Source: Mycobacterium sp. KBS0706
GTDB lineage: Bacteria; Pseudomonadota; Alphaproteobacteria; DSM-16000; Inquilinaceae
Assembly: GCF_005938675.2 (NCBI RefSeq)
Contig: NZ_VCCH02000006.1
Location: forward strand, 62,001-126,000
Length of the DNA stretch: 64,000 nt
Direction of reading: 5' to 3'
The position numbers were made by a program, and so were the translations under genes. Positions within the stretch are counted from its first letter, which is position 1, and the number at the start of each line of letters is the position of its first letter. Under the pieces are notes generated by a model. It saw only the letters and a program-made list of their open reading frames with translations. It had not been told where the DNA came from and searched no databases. Of this stretch, positions 20,460 to 28,545 are shown piece by piece.

Positions 20460-21521
20460 TCAAGGCAGGTTCTCGCGGGTGAAGATCTCGATCCGCACCG
20501 GCGCGGCCGGCTCGGACGGGCCCGGGCGGGTGTGGTGGCCCAGCAGCAGCCGCAGCGTCTCCGCCGCCTCGGCGCGGGGGTTCTGATTGATCGCCGCGTC
20601 CATCACGCCGTCGATCAGGAAGCGGCGGGTGTGCGGCGTCAGCTCGTGGCCGATATAGACCAGGTGCGGCGCGTCGGCCGGCCGATGGCGCAGCACCTCG
20701 GCGACGCCGCGGTTGCCGCCGCCGATGTTGTAGAGGCCGATCAGTGCGGGATGGGTGTCCAGCAGCCGTGCGGTCACCGCGGCGCTCTGCTCGACGCTGT
20801 CGTGGCCCTCGACCAGCGCCGGGACGGTCAGGTTCGGGAAGCGCTCGCGCAGCACGCTGCGGAAGCCGGCCTCGCGCTCCTCATGGCCGCGATAGGCCAG
20901 GCTGCCGGCGATCAGCCCGACCTCGCCCACATGCCCGGCCAGGAAGCGGCCCATCAGGTCGCCCGCGGTGCGGCCGGCGGCGCGGTTGTCGACGCCGACA
21001 TAGCCGATGCGGGCGGATTGCGGCAGGTCCGACACCATGGTCGCGACCGGCACGCCGGCCGCCGCCAGCTCCGCCACCGCCTCGCGCACCGCCGGGTGGT
21101 CGAGGGCGATGACGCCGACGCCGTCGCTGCCACGGCCAACCCGGCGCAGCGCCTCGGCCAGGGCGTCGGGGTCGAAGCCGTCGATCAGGTGCAGCCGCGG
21201 CTTGACGCCGAAGGCGGTGAAGTCCCGCTCCGCCGCCAGCACGGCGTCGCCGAGGTCGCGGATGAAGGTGTTGCTGCCGGCCGGCAGGACGATGTCGAAC
21301 TGCAGGATCCTGCCACGCGACAGCAGGCTGGCGGCCAGGTTGGGGGCATAGTTCAGCCGCTGCACCACCGCCTGGACCCGGCTCGCGGTCTCGGCGTTGA
21401 CACCGTCGCGGCCGTTCAGCACCCGGTCGACCGTGGCCAGGCTGACCCCAGCCTCGCGGGCGATGTCGACCATCCTGGCCTTGCGCGTTCCGGCGTCTAC
21501 GGGCTCGACGGCTTGCTTCAT
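20460..21521 (-). CDS. LacI-family transcriptional regulator
   Basis: A 353-residue regulator from the ATG at 21521 (GGGGAG ten bases upstream); a GTG at 21539 is an alternative. HTH: MVDIAREAGVSLATVDRVLNGRDGVN, hinge: LNYAPNLAASLLSRGR. The effector domain resembles the class that binds sugars with the LacI/AraC-type pattern VATMVSDLPQSARIGYVGVDNRAAGRTAGDLM. It is followed 16 bases later by the dioxygenase gene and the CUT2 transporter, and is preceded by a palindromic repeat element. It is the natural candidate to bind the two GGTAACGYACCTCA copies in the 23.7 kb promoter region. Confidence 0.92.
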   Translation of the reverse strand: MKQAVEPVDAGTRKARMVDIAREAGVSLATVDRVLNGRDGVNAETASRVQAVVQRLNYAPNLAASLLSRGRILQFDIVLPAGSNTFIRDLGDAVLAAERDFTAFGVKPRLHLIDGFDPDALAEALRRVGRGSDGVGVIALDHPAVREAVAELAAAGVPVATMVSDLPQSARIGYVGVDNRAAGRTAGDLMGRFLAGHVGEVGLIAGSLAYRGHEEREAGFRSVLRERFPNLTVPALVEGHDSVEQSAAVTARLLDTHPALIGLYNIGGGNRGVAEVLRHRPADAPHLVYIGHELTPHTRRFLIDGVMDAAINQNPRAEAAETLRLLLGHHTRPGPSEPAAPVRIEIFTRENLP

Positions 21522-21540
21522 CGGGCTAAGTCTCCCCACC

Positions 21541-21630
21541 TGTCATTGCCGGGCTTGACCCGGCAATCCAGGGGCCACCCAGAGCGGCATCGACATCCCC
21601 TGGATGCCCGGGTCAAGCCCGGGCATGACA
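21541..21630. repeat. REP-like intergenic palindrome
   Basis: Two 34-base arms (21541-21574 and 21597-21630) are inverted copies matching at about 30 of 34 positions, separated by 22 bases. The arms begin TGTCAT and end CCAGGGG, with a core GGGCTTGACCCGG that is itself palindromic. Arms of this composition are widespread between genes of alphaproteobacteria. It lies between the isomerase stop and the LacI start, where it could form a large mRNA hairpin that uncouples the two halves of the operon. Confidence 0.8.
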
Positions 21631-21661
21631 GAAAAGGAAAGGGGTGCGGAAAGGATCACCC

Positions 21662-22567
21662 TCACACCCCCAGCGCCCGCAGCTTGCCGTCGATGAAGGC
21701 CTTGGCGCGGGGGACGTCGGCCTCCTCCAGATGCTCGATGATCAGCGGGATGTTCGGGTGGCGGCGGGACAGGCGCTGCAGGTACAGGTCGTAGTTCAGC
21801 GACCCCAGCCCCGGCGCTGGCAGCTCGATCTCGCCGACGCCGCGGAAGCTGTGCGCCTCCGACGCGTCGATGTCGGCATGCTTCTCCGACTTGTCGGTGC
21901 CGGACCGCTTCACGTCCTTGGCGTGGGAGATCCGGATGCGGTCGTCCAGCGCGTCGAAGATCCGGTTCAGCTCCCGGTCCATGCGGTCGATGTTGTGGGA
22001 TTCGAAATAGTTGGTCGGGTCCATCAGCAGGCCAAGGCCGGGGCTGGGCACGTCGGCGAACAGGCGCAGCGTCTCGTCGACCGAGCCGATGACGTTGTTG
22101 ACATAGGTCTCGAGCAGGAAGACGGCGCCGTGGTCATAGGCGGTGCGGGCCAGGTCCTCGACCACCGCGCGGCACTCCTCGTAGCCTTCCTCGGTCTTGT
22201 TCTTCGGGTGGTGCACCCAGTCGCTGTCGGTGGCGAAGGTGCCGGTCTCGCTGATGACATAGGGGCTGCCCAGGTCGCGGGCGTGGCGGATCAGCGTCCG
22301 CAGATGCTCCAGCTTGGCCTGCCGCGCCGCCGGGTCGGGGTGGACGATGTTGGTGTAGCCGCTGACGGCGCAGACCGGCAGGTCGTGGTCGCGGAAGGTC
22401 TCGCGGATGGTCCGGCACTTGTCGCGCGTGATCGCGCTCGTCGACAGGTCCATGTCCTTGAAGGCGAGGTCGAGCTGGACGGTGTTGAAGCCCAGCGAGC
22501 GGATCTTCTTCGCCGTCTCCGGCAGCGAATAGGGGAAGTATCCGGTGAAGATGCCGACCTGGATCAT
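21662..22567 (-). CDS. Sugar phosphate isomerase/epimerase (AP-endonuclease-2 TIM barrel)
   Basis: A 301-residue TIM-barrel protein of the xylose-isomerase-like superfamily, which includes inosose dehydratases/isomerases and ketose epimerases. The likely metal ligands are E in VFLLETYVNN, D in LLMDPTNYFE, H in RISHAKDV and E in LIIEHLEEAD, in the usual order. GGAGG lies eight bases before the ATG. It follows the Gfo/Idh dehydrogenase by 42 bases on the same strand, a common pairing in inositol- and rare-sugar-degrading operons. The exact substrate is not determined by sequence. Confidence 0.9.
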   Translation of the reverse strand: MIQVGIFTGYFPYSLPETAKKIRSLGFNTVQLDLAFKDMDLSTSAITRDKCRTIRETFRDHDLPVCAVSGYTNIVHPDPAARQAKLEHLRTLIRHARDLGSPYVISETGTFATDSDWVHHPKNKTEEGYEECRAVVEDLARTAYDHGAVFLLETYVNNVIGSVDETLRLFADVPSPGLGLLMDPTNYFESHNIDRMDRELNRIFDALDDRIRISHAKDVKRSGTDKSEKHADIDASEAHSFRGVGEIELPAPGLGSLNYDLYLQRLSRRHPNIPLIIEHLEEADVPRAKAFIDGKLRALGV

Positions 22568-22579
22568 GACGCGTTCCTC

Positions 22580-22607
22580 CGTGTTTGTTGTTGTCCGTGT
22601 TTGTTGT
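22580..22607. repeat. Two tandem copies of a 12-base AT-rich motif
   Basis: CGTGTTTGTTGT occurs at 22580-22591 and 22596-22607, a period of 16 bases, in the short gap between the dehydrogenase and isomerase genes. It is notably T-rich in a GC-rich region and may be a slippage duplication; it leaves the ribosome binding site of the isomerase gene (nearer its start) intact. Confidence 0.5.
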
Positions 22608-22609
22608 GG

Positions 22610-23704
22610 TCAGGCGCCGAATTCCGCCAGGCGGACGGCGCGCTTTTCGGTGAGCGAGCGGTAGGCGGCCTCGACCAAGGCCATGGTGCGGACATTGTCG
22701 GCGCCGCTCAGCAGCGGCGGCTCGCCGGTCTTCACCGCGTATTGCAGCTGCTCCATCACGCCCTTGAAGGCGTGCGGGAACCACATCGTGTCCCAGCGCG
22801 GCTGCACCCAGCTGCCGCCGGTCTCCGGCGCGCAATAGGAGAGGGTGCTGGGGCTGCCCTTCGGATAGTCCGGCCAGCCGATGGTGCCCTGGGCCAGGCC
22901 GTCGGTGCCCTCGACCCGCCACTTGATGTAGATGTCGCTGTCGAAGCCCTCGGCGCGCGGGCCGGACCAGACATCCTCCAGGCTCACCGCCATCAGCCCG
23001 CCCGGGAACGACAGGGTGGAGCAGCAGATGCCGTCGCGATGCGGGAAGGCCGTGCGCGGGTCGGTCCGCGCCGCGGTGTAGATCTCGACCGGATCGCCGA
23101 ACAGGAAGCGCAGCACGTCGAGATGGTGGATGCTCATATTGAGCAGGGTCAGCCGGCCATAGGCCTCGAGAAAGGGCTGCCAGTGCGGGATCGCCCGCAT
23201 CTCGACGGTCGCCAGCACCGGCGTGCCGAGCGCGTTGCGGTCGAGCAGCTGCTTCAGCACCCGCATCGACTGGTCGAAGCGCATGTTCTGATTGACCGAC
23301 AGCACCTTGCCGGCGGCCGCGGCCTCCGCGGCCAGGCGCTGCGCCTCGGCATGGTCCATCGCCAGCGGCTTCTGCGCCAGGATCGCCCGGATATGCGGCT
23401 GGCGCAACGCGTGCCGGATCAGGGCCGGCTGCTGGTCGGGCGGGAAGGCGATGTCCAGGATCTCGACCTCGCGGTCCTCGATCAGCGCCGCCGGCGTATT
23501 GTGCACGCGGGGGATGCCCCAGCGCTCCGCCACCGCGCGGGCCTTGTCCGGGGTGCGGCTGGCGATGGCGACGACCGGGAAGCCGGCCTCTCGATACGCC
23601 GCCAGATGCACATCCGCCATGATGAACCCGGCCCCGATCGCGCCGATGTGATGGTCACGGCAACGGATCTCGGGATCGGGCGCGAAACCCGACGGCACGG
23701 ACAT
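22610..23704 (-). CDS. Gfo/Idh/MocA family oxidoreductase
   Basis: A 364-residue NAD(P)-dependent dehydrogenase. The Rossmann motif is GAIGAGFIM (residues 21-29). The conserved EKP motif that positions the catalytic lysine reads Q111-K112-P113 (AILAQKPLAM), so the lysine is kept but the Glu is not. LTLLNMSIHHLDVLRFLFGDP holds the conserved histidine region near the active site. Members oxidise or reduce sugars and cyclitols such as inositol. It is the first gene of the minus-strand run, and its promoter region holds two copies of a LacI-like operator. The substrate is unknown. Confidence 0.92.
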   Translation of the reverse strand: MSVPSGFAPDPEIRCRDHHIGAIGAGFIMADVHLAAYREAGFPVVAIASRTPDKARAVAERWGIPRVHNTPAALIEDREVEILDIAFPPDQQPALIRHALRQPHIRAILAQKPLAMDHAEAQRLAAEAAAAGKVLSVNQNMRFDQSMRVLKQLLDRNALGTPVLATVEMRAIPHWQPFLEAYGRLTLLNMSIHHLDVLRFLFGDPVEIYTAARTDPRTAFPHRDGICCSTLSFPGGLMAVSLEDVWSGPRAEGFDSDIYIKWRVEGTDGLAQGTIGWPDYPKGSPSTLSYCAPETGGSWVQPRWDTMWFPHAFKGVMEQLQYAVKTGEPPLLSGADNVRTMALVEAAYRSLTEKRAVRLAEFGA

Positions 23705-23725
23705 GGCGGCCTCCCTGGCATGTTT

Positions 23726-23740
23726 TGAGGTACGTTACCG
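23726..23740. promoter_or_regulatory. Candidate LacI-type operator, copy 1
   Basis: TGAGGTACGTTACCG; the complement contains GGTAACGTACC with a central CG, typical of LacI-family sites. It lies 22 bases upstream of the dehydrogenase ATG (minus strand) and recurs at 23804-23818 with one mismatch in 15. Confidence 0.55.
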
Positions 23741-23803
23741 ATTCGCCTTTTTGGCTTCAATGATGAATCTGGAGGGGGTTGTTTTCGACTGAAGATGATC
23801 GAA

Positions 23804-23818
23804 TGAGGTGCGTTACCG
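23804..23818. promoter_or_regulatory. Candidate LacI-type operator, copy 2
   Basis: TGAGGTGCGTTACCG, 14 of 15 identical to 23726-23740 and in the same orientation 78 bases away. Two copies in the gap between divergent genes allow looping or control of both directions. The LacI gene at 20460-21521 is the nearest candidate regulator. Confidence 0.55.
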
Positions 23819-24003
23819 GACGTTGGGCGACATGTCATTCAACTAGGATGTTATGCCTGATCGATCGTTCGGGGACGGATTGTCCAGAATGTCGGACATC
23901 GGTCCGCGCCGCTGCGTTGACGCGAGCGGCGGGTGAACCTCATCCTTCGGGAAACAGATCAGGGCGCGGGCGATGGCCACGGGCCCGGAACTGGGAGGAA
24001 CGC

Positions 24004-24297
24004 TTGCACATCGGCTTCAATCTCCTGGTGGTGAGAGGGGCGATCACGCCCGCCGACCGCCCGGTGCTCGAATCCCTGAAGCGCCACGGCTATGACGGCG
24101 TCGAGCTGCCGGTCATCGGCGGGACCTGTCGTTCGCCGCCCGACGCGTTCTCGGGCTCGGGACCACGCGCTGCATCGGGCCGCAGGCCGAGCGCAGCGGC
24201 GGATCGGCAAATCGGCAACGCGCGGAAGGCGGGCCGACCCGCCTCCTGCTCAAGGCGGAGGATCCCATGGGCGATTATCACATCACCGGCGCGATGA
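24004..24297 (+). pseudogene. Remnant of a sugar isomerase/epimerase (N-terminus only)
   Basis: TTG at 24004 follows GGGAGGAACGC, a good ribosome binding site. The first 40 or so residues (LHIGFNLLVVRGAITPADR, then LESLKRHGYDGVELPVIGG) are the N-terminus of a TIM-barrel ketose epimerase/isomerase of about 280 residues. After about 24126 the frame turns into unrelated Arg/Pro/Ser-rich sequence and stops at 24297, inside the next gene. Another frame in 24127-24260 reads LGLGTTRCIGPQ, which looks like a later piece of such a protein. The simplest reading is an internal deletion with frameshift. It may still be translated as a short peptide and couple to the amidohydrolase gene. Confidence 0.6.
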
Positions 24298-25538
24298 TCT
24301 GGGACGGCAGCGGCCGCGACCCCTATCCCGGCCAGGTCGTGGTCCGCGGCGACCGCATCCAAGCCGTGGCCCCGGCGGCGGAGCGGCTGGATGCCGGCGG
24401 CTGCGAGACGGTCGACGGCGGCGGCGCCACGCTGCTGCCGGGGCTGGTCGAGGGCCACGCCCATCTGTCCTTCTGCGGTGCCGCGCGGAACACTGATCTC
24501 GGCGACGTGCCCGTCGAGGAGCATGTGCTGGAGACGATGTGGAACGCCGAGCTGTTGCTCGACCACGGCTTCACCAGCGCCTATTCGGCGGCGGCCGCCA
24601 AGACCCGGCTGGATGTGGTGATCCGCGACAAGGTCAACCAGGGCCGGCTGAAAGGCCCGCGCATCCGCGCTGCCAGCCCGGAGATCACGGTGACGGGCGG
24701 CCTCGGCGACGAGAGCCGGCTGCACCTGGAGCGGTCCAGCTTCGGCTGGGTCTGCGACGGGCCGGACGCGATCCGCCACGCCGTCCGCACCTGCATCCGC
24801 GAGGATGTCGACAACATCAAGATCAACATCTCCGGCGACGATTTCGTCGACCCGGCCAAGGGCGGCATGACGGTGATGTCGCGGGTCGAGGTCGAGGCCG
24901 CGGTCGAGACCGCGCATGATTTCGGCCGCAAAGTCAACTGCCATGCCCGGGCCAGCGAGGCGGTGAAGCGCGCCATCCGCGCCGGGGTCGACGTGATCTA
25001 TCATTGCGAGCATGCCGACAGCGAGGCGCTGGACATGCTGGAGGCGAAGAAGGACCAGGTCTTCGTCGGTCCCGCCATCGGCCTGATCTACAACACCATC
25101 CACGAGGCCGGGCCCTGGGGTATCGACGAGGCCAAGGCGCGCAAGCTGGGCATGCATCTGTGCATGGAGGCCAGCCAGCGCACCTATGCCGAGATGCGCA
25201 AGCGCGGCATCCGCGTCGTCATCGGCGGCGACTACGGCTTCGCCTGGACGCCGCAGGGCACCAACGCCCGCGACGTCGAGCACTTCGTCACGCTCTTCGG
25301 CTACACCCCGTCCGAGGCGCTGCAATGCGCGACGAGGATCGGCGGCGAGCTGATGGGCCTCGGCGACCGGCTGGGCCAGGTGCGCGAGGGCTTCCTGGCC
25401 GACCTGATCCTGGTCGACGGCGATCCGCTCAAGGACATCGCCCTGATCCACGACCACGGCGCCATCCGCATGGTGATGAAGGACGGCGCCATGCACCGCC
25501 TGTCGCCGCGGCGGGCGATGCGGGCTGCCGCCGAGTGA
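24267..25538 (+). CDS. Metal-dependent amidohydrolase (imidazolonepropionase/prolidase-like)
   Basis: A 423-residue cytoplasmic hydrolase of the amidohydrolase superfamily. H64-x-H66 in VEGHAHLSF starts the metal site; DNIKINIS supplies the bridging lysine, VNCHARAS and IYHCEHAD the later histidines, and VIGGDYGF the catalytic Asp. FLADLILVDGDPLKDI is the usual C-terminal beta-domain signature. GGAGGATCCC precedes the ATG. Members cleave cyclic amides, Xaa-Pro dipeptides or related compounds; some are annotated dipeptidases. It is followed four bases later by a large IclR-type regulator and then an alpha/beta hydrolase, probably one operon. The substrate is unknown. Confidence 0.92.
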   Translation: MGDYHITGAMIWDGSGRDPYPGQVVVRGDRIQAVAPAAERLDAGGCETVDGGGATLLPGLVEGHAHLSFCGAARNTDLGDVPVEEHVLETMWNAELLLDHGFTSAYSAAAAKTRLDVVIRDKVNQGRLKGPRIRAASPEITVTGGLGDESRLHLERSSFGWVCDGPDAIRHAVRTCIREDVDNIKINISGDDFVDPAKGGMTVMSRVEVEAAVETAHDFGRKVNCHARASEAVKRAIRAGVDVIYHCEHADSEALDMLEAKKDQVFVGPAIGLIYNTIHEAGPWGIDEAKARKLGMHLCMEASQRTYAEMRKRGIRVVIGGDYGFAWTPQGTNARDVEHFVTLFGYTPSEALQCATRIGGELMGLGDRLGQVREGFLADLILVDGDPLKDIALIHDHGAIRMVMKDGAMHRLSPRRAMRAAAE

Positions 25539-25542
25539 CGCG

Positions 25543-27636
25543 GTGGCAGGTGTCCATCAGTCGGGCGTCGAGGTCCTGCTCGGGGTCGTCGACCGGCTGA
25601 TCGAGACGCCCGGCGGGGCGGCCGTTGCCGTTCTGGCCGAGGACCTCGCCGTGCCGCGCTCCAGCCTCTATGCCGTGCTGCGGCCGATGCTGGCCGCCGG
25701 CTGGCTCGAGGCGCCGCGACGCGGCGCGGTGCGGCTCGGCGCCGCCTGGTTCGACCTGGCTGTGGCGCTGGAGGCCGAGTCGCAGGCCGCGCCATCCCGG
25801 CCGCGGTTGCGGGGAACGACCGGCCCGGCCCGGTCGTTCCTGTGGAACCCCGGCTTCACCGAGCTGGTCGACGCCGCGCCCTTCGCCCGGCAGCCGCCCC
25901 ACGTCCTCGGCTTCTCCAACGGATCCCGCGCCAATCTCTGGCGCCAGGGGCTGATCCATGGCGTCCAGTTCGCGGCGGCGGAGCAGGCCGACCGCGTCGC
26001 GGCGCTGCGCATCGCCCATGCCGATGACGACCCCGCGGCCCAGGCGCGCGACATCGACGCCTTCCTGGCCATGGGCGTCGACGCGCTGATCGTCAGCCCG
26101 CTGGAGACGGAGGCGCTGCTGCCACCGCTGGCCCGGGCCTGCGCCGCCGGGCTGCCGGTGGTGATGGTCGACCGGCTGCTCGGCGACACGGCGCATTCCC
26201 TGGTCCAGGTCGCAGGCCCCGACACCGCGATCGGCCGGCTGCCGGCGCAATGGCTGGTCGAGACGCTGGGCGGCCGCGGTGGGCTGGTGATGATGGTGGG
26301 GGACCCGGAGATCGGACCGCTGCTGCGCCGGGCCCGGGCGGCACGCGAGGTCTTCGCCCTGGCGCCTGGCATCCGCATCCTCGACACGGTGTGCACCGAA
26401 CTGACGGTCGCGGCCGGCCGCCGCGCCATGGCCGCGCTGATCGGGCGCTGGGGCGACGCCATCGACGGCATCTGGTGCGACAGCGGCCTGCACGGCGCCG
26501 GGTCGATCCAGGCCTGGGTCGATGCCGGCCGCGACGGCCGCGTGCCGCCGCACACCGGCGGCGACCAGAACGCGGTCTACCAGCTGGCGATCCTGCACGG
26601 CGTGAAGCTGGCGGCGATGGACTTCCCGCCAGCCATGGGCATCCGCGCGGTCGAGGCCGCGCTCGACATCCTGGCCGGCCGCACCTTGCCGCGCCGGATC
26701 GAGGTGCACACGCCGCTGGTGATCAGCCGCGGCTGCGAGACCGCCTCGGTCCGCGCCGATATCTTCGTCGAGGACCATGTGCGCTGGGACCGGCCGCCCA
26801 GCCTGGTCCTGGGCCACGGCATGGGCGAGGATTACGACCCGACGACCTTTGCGGTCGGGAAGAGGGCGGCGGCCGAAGGCGGCGCCCGCTCAATCCTGCG
26901 CACGCTCGACATCCTGGTCTGGCTCAAGGCGCATGGCGGCGAGGCCGGCATCGCCGACCTGCTGGAGGCGGTGGCGATGCCGCGCTCATCGTTGCACGAT
27001 CTGCTCGGGCCGCTGGCCGGGCAGGGGCTGCTGCAGCGCGGCGGCCGCGGCCGGATCCGCGCCGGGCCGCGGGCCCGGGCCGCCGGCTTCGCCGCGATCG
27101 GCATCGCCGATCTCGCCGCCATGGCCGAGCCGATTCTGGACCGGCTGGCGCGCTCGACCGGCGGCGCCGCTGCGCTGGCGGTGCTGCATGGCGAGCGCTG
27201 CACCATCGCCCTCGGCCGTGCCGCGCCCGGGATGCCGCCGATCGCGGTCGGCTGCCGCACCCCGGTGAACTGGACCCTGGCCGGCCGCCTGCTGGTGGCC
27301 GAGCTGCCGGAGCGGCGGATGCGCTGGCTGCTGGCCGCCCATGCCCGGCCGCGGCGCGACGCCTCGCTGACGCTGCCCGAGCTGGTCGCGGCGATCCGGG
27401 CCCAAGGCGGGCAGCGCGTCGCCGCCCTTGCCGGTGAGGCCGGACCGGATCTCGGCGAAGCGGCGCGGCCGATCCGCGGCGCCGACGGTCAGGTGCGCGC
27501 CGTGCTGCTGCTGCGCGTGCCGGCCACCGATCTGCCGGCGGCCCGGGCGGCGCTCGAAAGCCTCGACCTGCCGGACACCGCCGCGTCCGTGCTTCCGACC
27601 GATCCCCCTCCCGTCACCGAGGCCGTGCTGCCATGA
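25543..27636 (+). CDS. Double-IclR transcriptional regulator with internal sugar-binding domain
   Basis: A 697-residue protein with an uncommon domain order. Residues about 6-75 form an IclR-like winged HTH (LAEDLAVPRSSLYAVLRPML). Residues about 118-412 resemble a periplasmic sugar-binding domain (Peripla_BP_4): PHVLGFSNGSRANLWRQGL, MGVDALIVSPLETEAL, GLPVVMVDRLLGD, HTGGDQNAVY. Residues about 445-510 are a second IclR HTH (LLEAVAMPRSSLHDLLGPL), followed by an IclR effector domain to the end. Both HTHs share the PRSSL motif, so they are probably duplicated. There is no signal peptide, so the sugar-binding domain is cytoplasmic. GTG start, four bases after the amidohydrolase stop; its stop overlaps the next start (ATGA). 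Confidence 0.85.
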   Translation: MAGVHQSGVEVLLGVVDRLIETPGGAAVAVLAEDLAVPRSSLYAVLRPMLAAGWLEAPRRGAVRLGAAWFDLAVALEAESQAAPSRPRLRGTTGPARSFLWNPGFTELVDAAPFARQPPHVLGFSNGSRANLWRQGLIHGVQFAAAEQADRVAALRIAHADDDPAAQARDIDAFLAMGVDALIVSPLETEALLPPLARACAAGLPVVMVDRLLGDTAHSLVQVAGPDTAIGRLPAQWLVETLGGRGGLVMMVGDPEIGPLLRRARAAREVFALAPGIRILDTVCTELTVAAGRRAMAALIGRWGDAIDGIWCDSGLHGAGSIQAWVDAGRDGRVPPHTGGDQNAVYQLAILHGVKLAAMDFPPAMGIRAVEAALDILAGRTLPRRIEVHTPLVISRGCETASVRADIFVEDHVRWDRPPSLVLGHGMGEDYDPTTFAVGKRAAAEGGARSILRTLDILVWLKAHGGEAGIADLLEAVAMPRSSLHDLLGPLAGQGLLQRGGRGRIRAGPRARAAGFAAIGIADLAAMAEPILDRLARSTGGAAALAVLHGERCTIALGRAAPGMPPIAVGCRTPVNWTLAGRLLVAELPERRMRWLLAAHARPRRDASLTLPELVAAIRAQGGQRVAALAGEAGPDLGEAARPIRGADGQVRAVLLLRVPATDLPAARAALESLDLPDTAASVLPTDPPPVTEAVLP

Positions 27637-28475
27637 CCGACCCCTTCATGATCCGCGCCCATGTGCCGGAGTTCGAAGCCCATCTCGCCGCCTATCGCCA
27701 AGCCAGCGAGCGTACCCGGCAGTCGCTGCGCGGCGTCCGCGACCTGGCCTATGGCGATCATCCGGACGAGAAGCTCGACCTGTACCTGCCGCCGGAGGGG
27801 GAGGGACCGTTCCCGGTCCATGTCTTCGTCCATGGCGGGTATTGGCGCGCCTTTTCCAAGCAGGACTTCGCCTTCGTCGCCGATGCCATCACCGGCCATG
27901 GCGCGATCGCCGCGATCATCGACTACTCGCTGATGCCCAAGGCACGGATGGCGACGATCGTCGGCCAGGTGCGGCGGGCGGTGGCCTGGCTGTCCGTCCA
28001 TGCCGGGCGCTGGGGCGGCGACCCGGCGGCGCTCAGCGCCAGCGGAACCTCCGCCGGCGCCCATCTCACCAGCTTTCTCGCCTGTCGCGGGGCGGGGGAG
28101 GCGGCGGCGCCGGCCCTGCCGGTGCGGTCGCTGCTGCTGGTCAGCGGCATCTACGACCTCGACCCGATCACAAGCAGCTTCCTGCAGCCGGAGATCGCGC
28201 TGACGGGGGAGGAGGTGGCGGCCTGGTCCCCGCTTTCGGCGACGCCGGTGCCGGGGCCGGCGGTGGATGTCGTGGTCGGCGCCGACGAGACGCTGCCCTT
28301 CCTGACCCAGGGCCAGGCCTTCGCCGAGCGCCTGGCCGGGGCGGGCGTCGACAGCCGCTTCGCCACCCTCCCGGGCGAGAACCATATGAGCATCGCCACG
28401 GCGCTGGGCACTCCGGGCTCGGCGCTGGCGGAGCGGCTCGGGCGGACGATCGCGGCGTCGCGACAAGGCGCCTGA
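27633..28475 (+). CDS. Alpha/beta hydrolase (kynurenine formamidase/esterase-like)
   Basis: A 280-residue alpha/beta-hydrolase-fold protein. The oxyanion motif HGGYW (FVHGGYWRAF), the nucleophile elbow SGTSAGAH, a late Asp in VVVGADETLPF and H in GENHMSI give a complete catalytic set of the HGG-type family that includes bacterial kynurenine formamidases and esterases. The ATG overlaps the regulator stop by four bases, indicating translational coupling. Its role beside an amidohydrolase suggests hydrolysis of an amide or ester in one degradative route; the compound is unknown. Confidence 0.9.
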   Translation: MTDPFMIRAHVPEFEAHLAAYRQASERTRQSLRGVRDLAYGDHPDEKLDLYLPPEGEGPFPVHVFVHGGYWRAFSKQDFAFVADAITGHGAIAAIIDYSLMPKARMATIVGQVRRAVAWLSVHAGRWGGDPAALSASGTSAGAHLTSFLACRGAGEAAAPALPVRSLLLVSGIYDLDPITSSFLQPEIALTGEEVAAWSPLSATPVPGPAVDVVVGADETLPFLTQGQAFAERLAGAGVDSRFATLPGENHMSIATALGTPGSALAERLGRTIAASRQGA

Positions 28476-28545
28476 TCTGACGCCGGCCTTCGGCTGCATC
28501 GAAGAGCAGATATCCGGAAGGTGGTCCACGCGGTCCGGGCCGCAT

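Noticed and set aside
24127-24260. A second small gene between the isomerase remnant and the amidohydrolase
   Set aside because: The frames here are short, lack a ribosome binding site and look like parts of the decayed isomerase.
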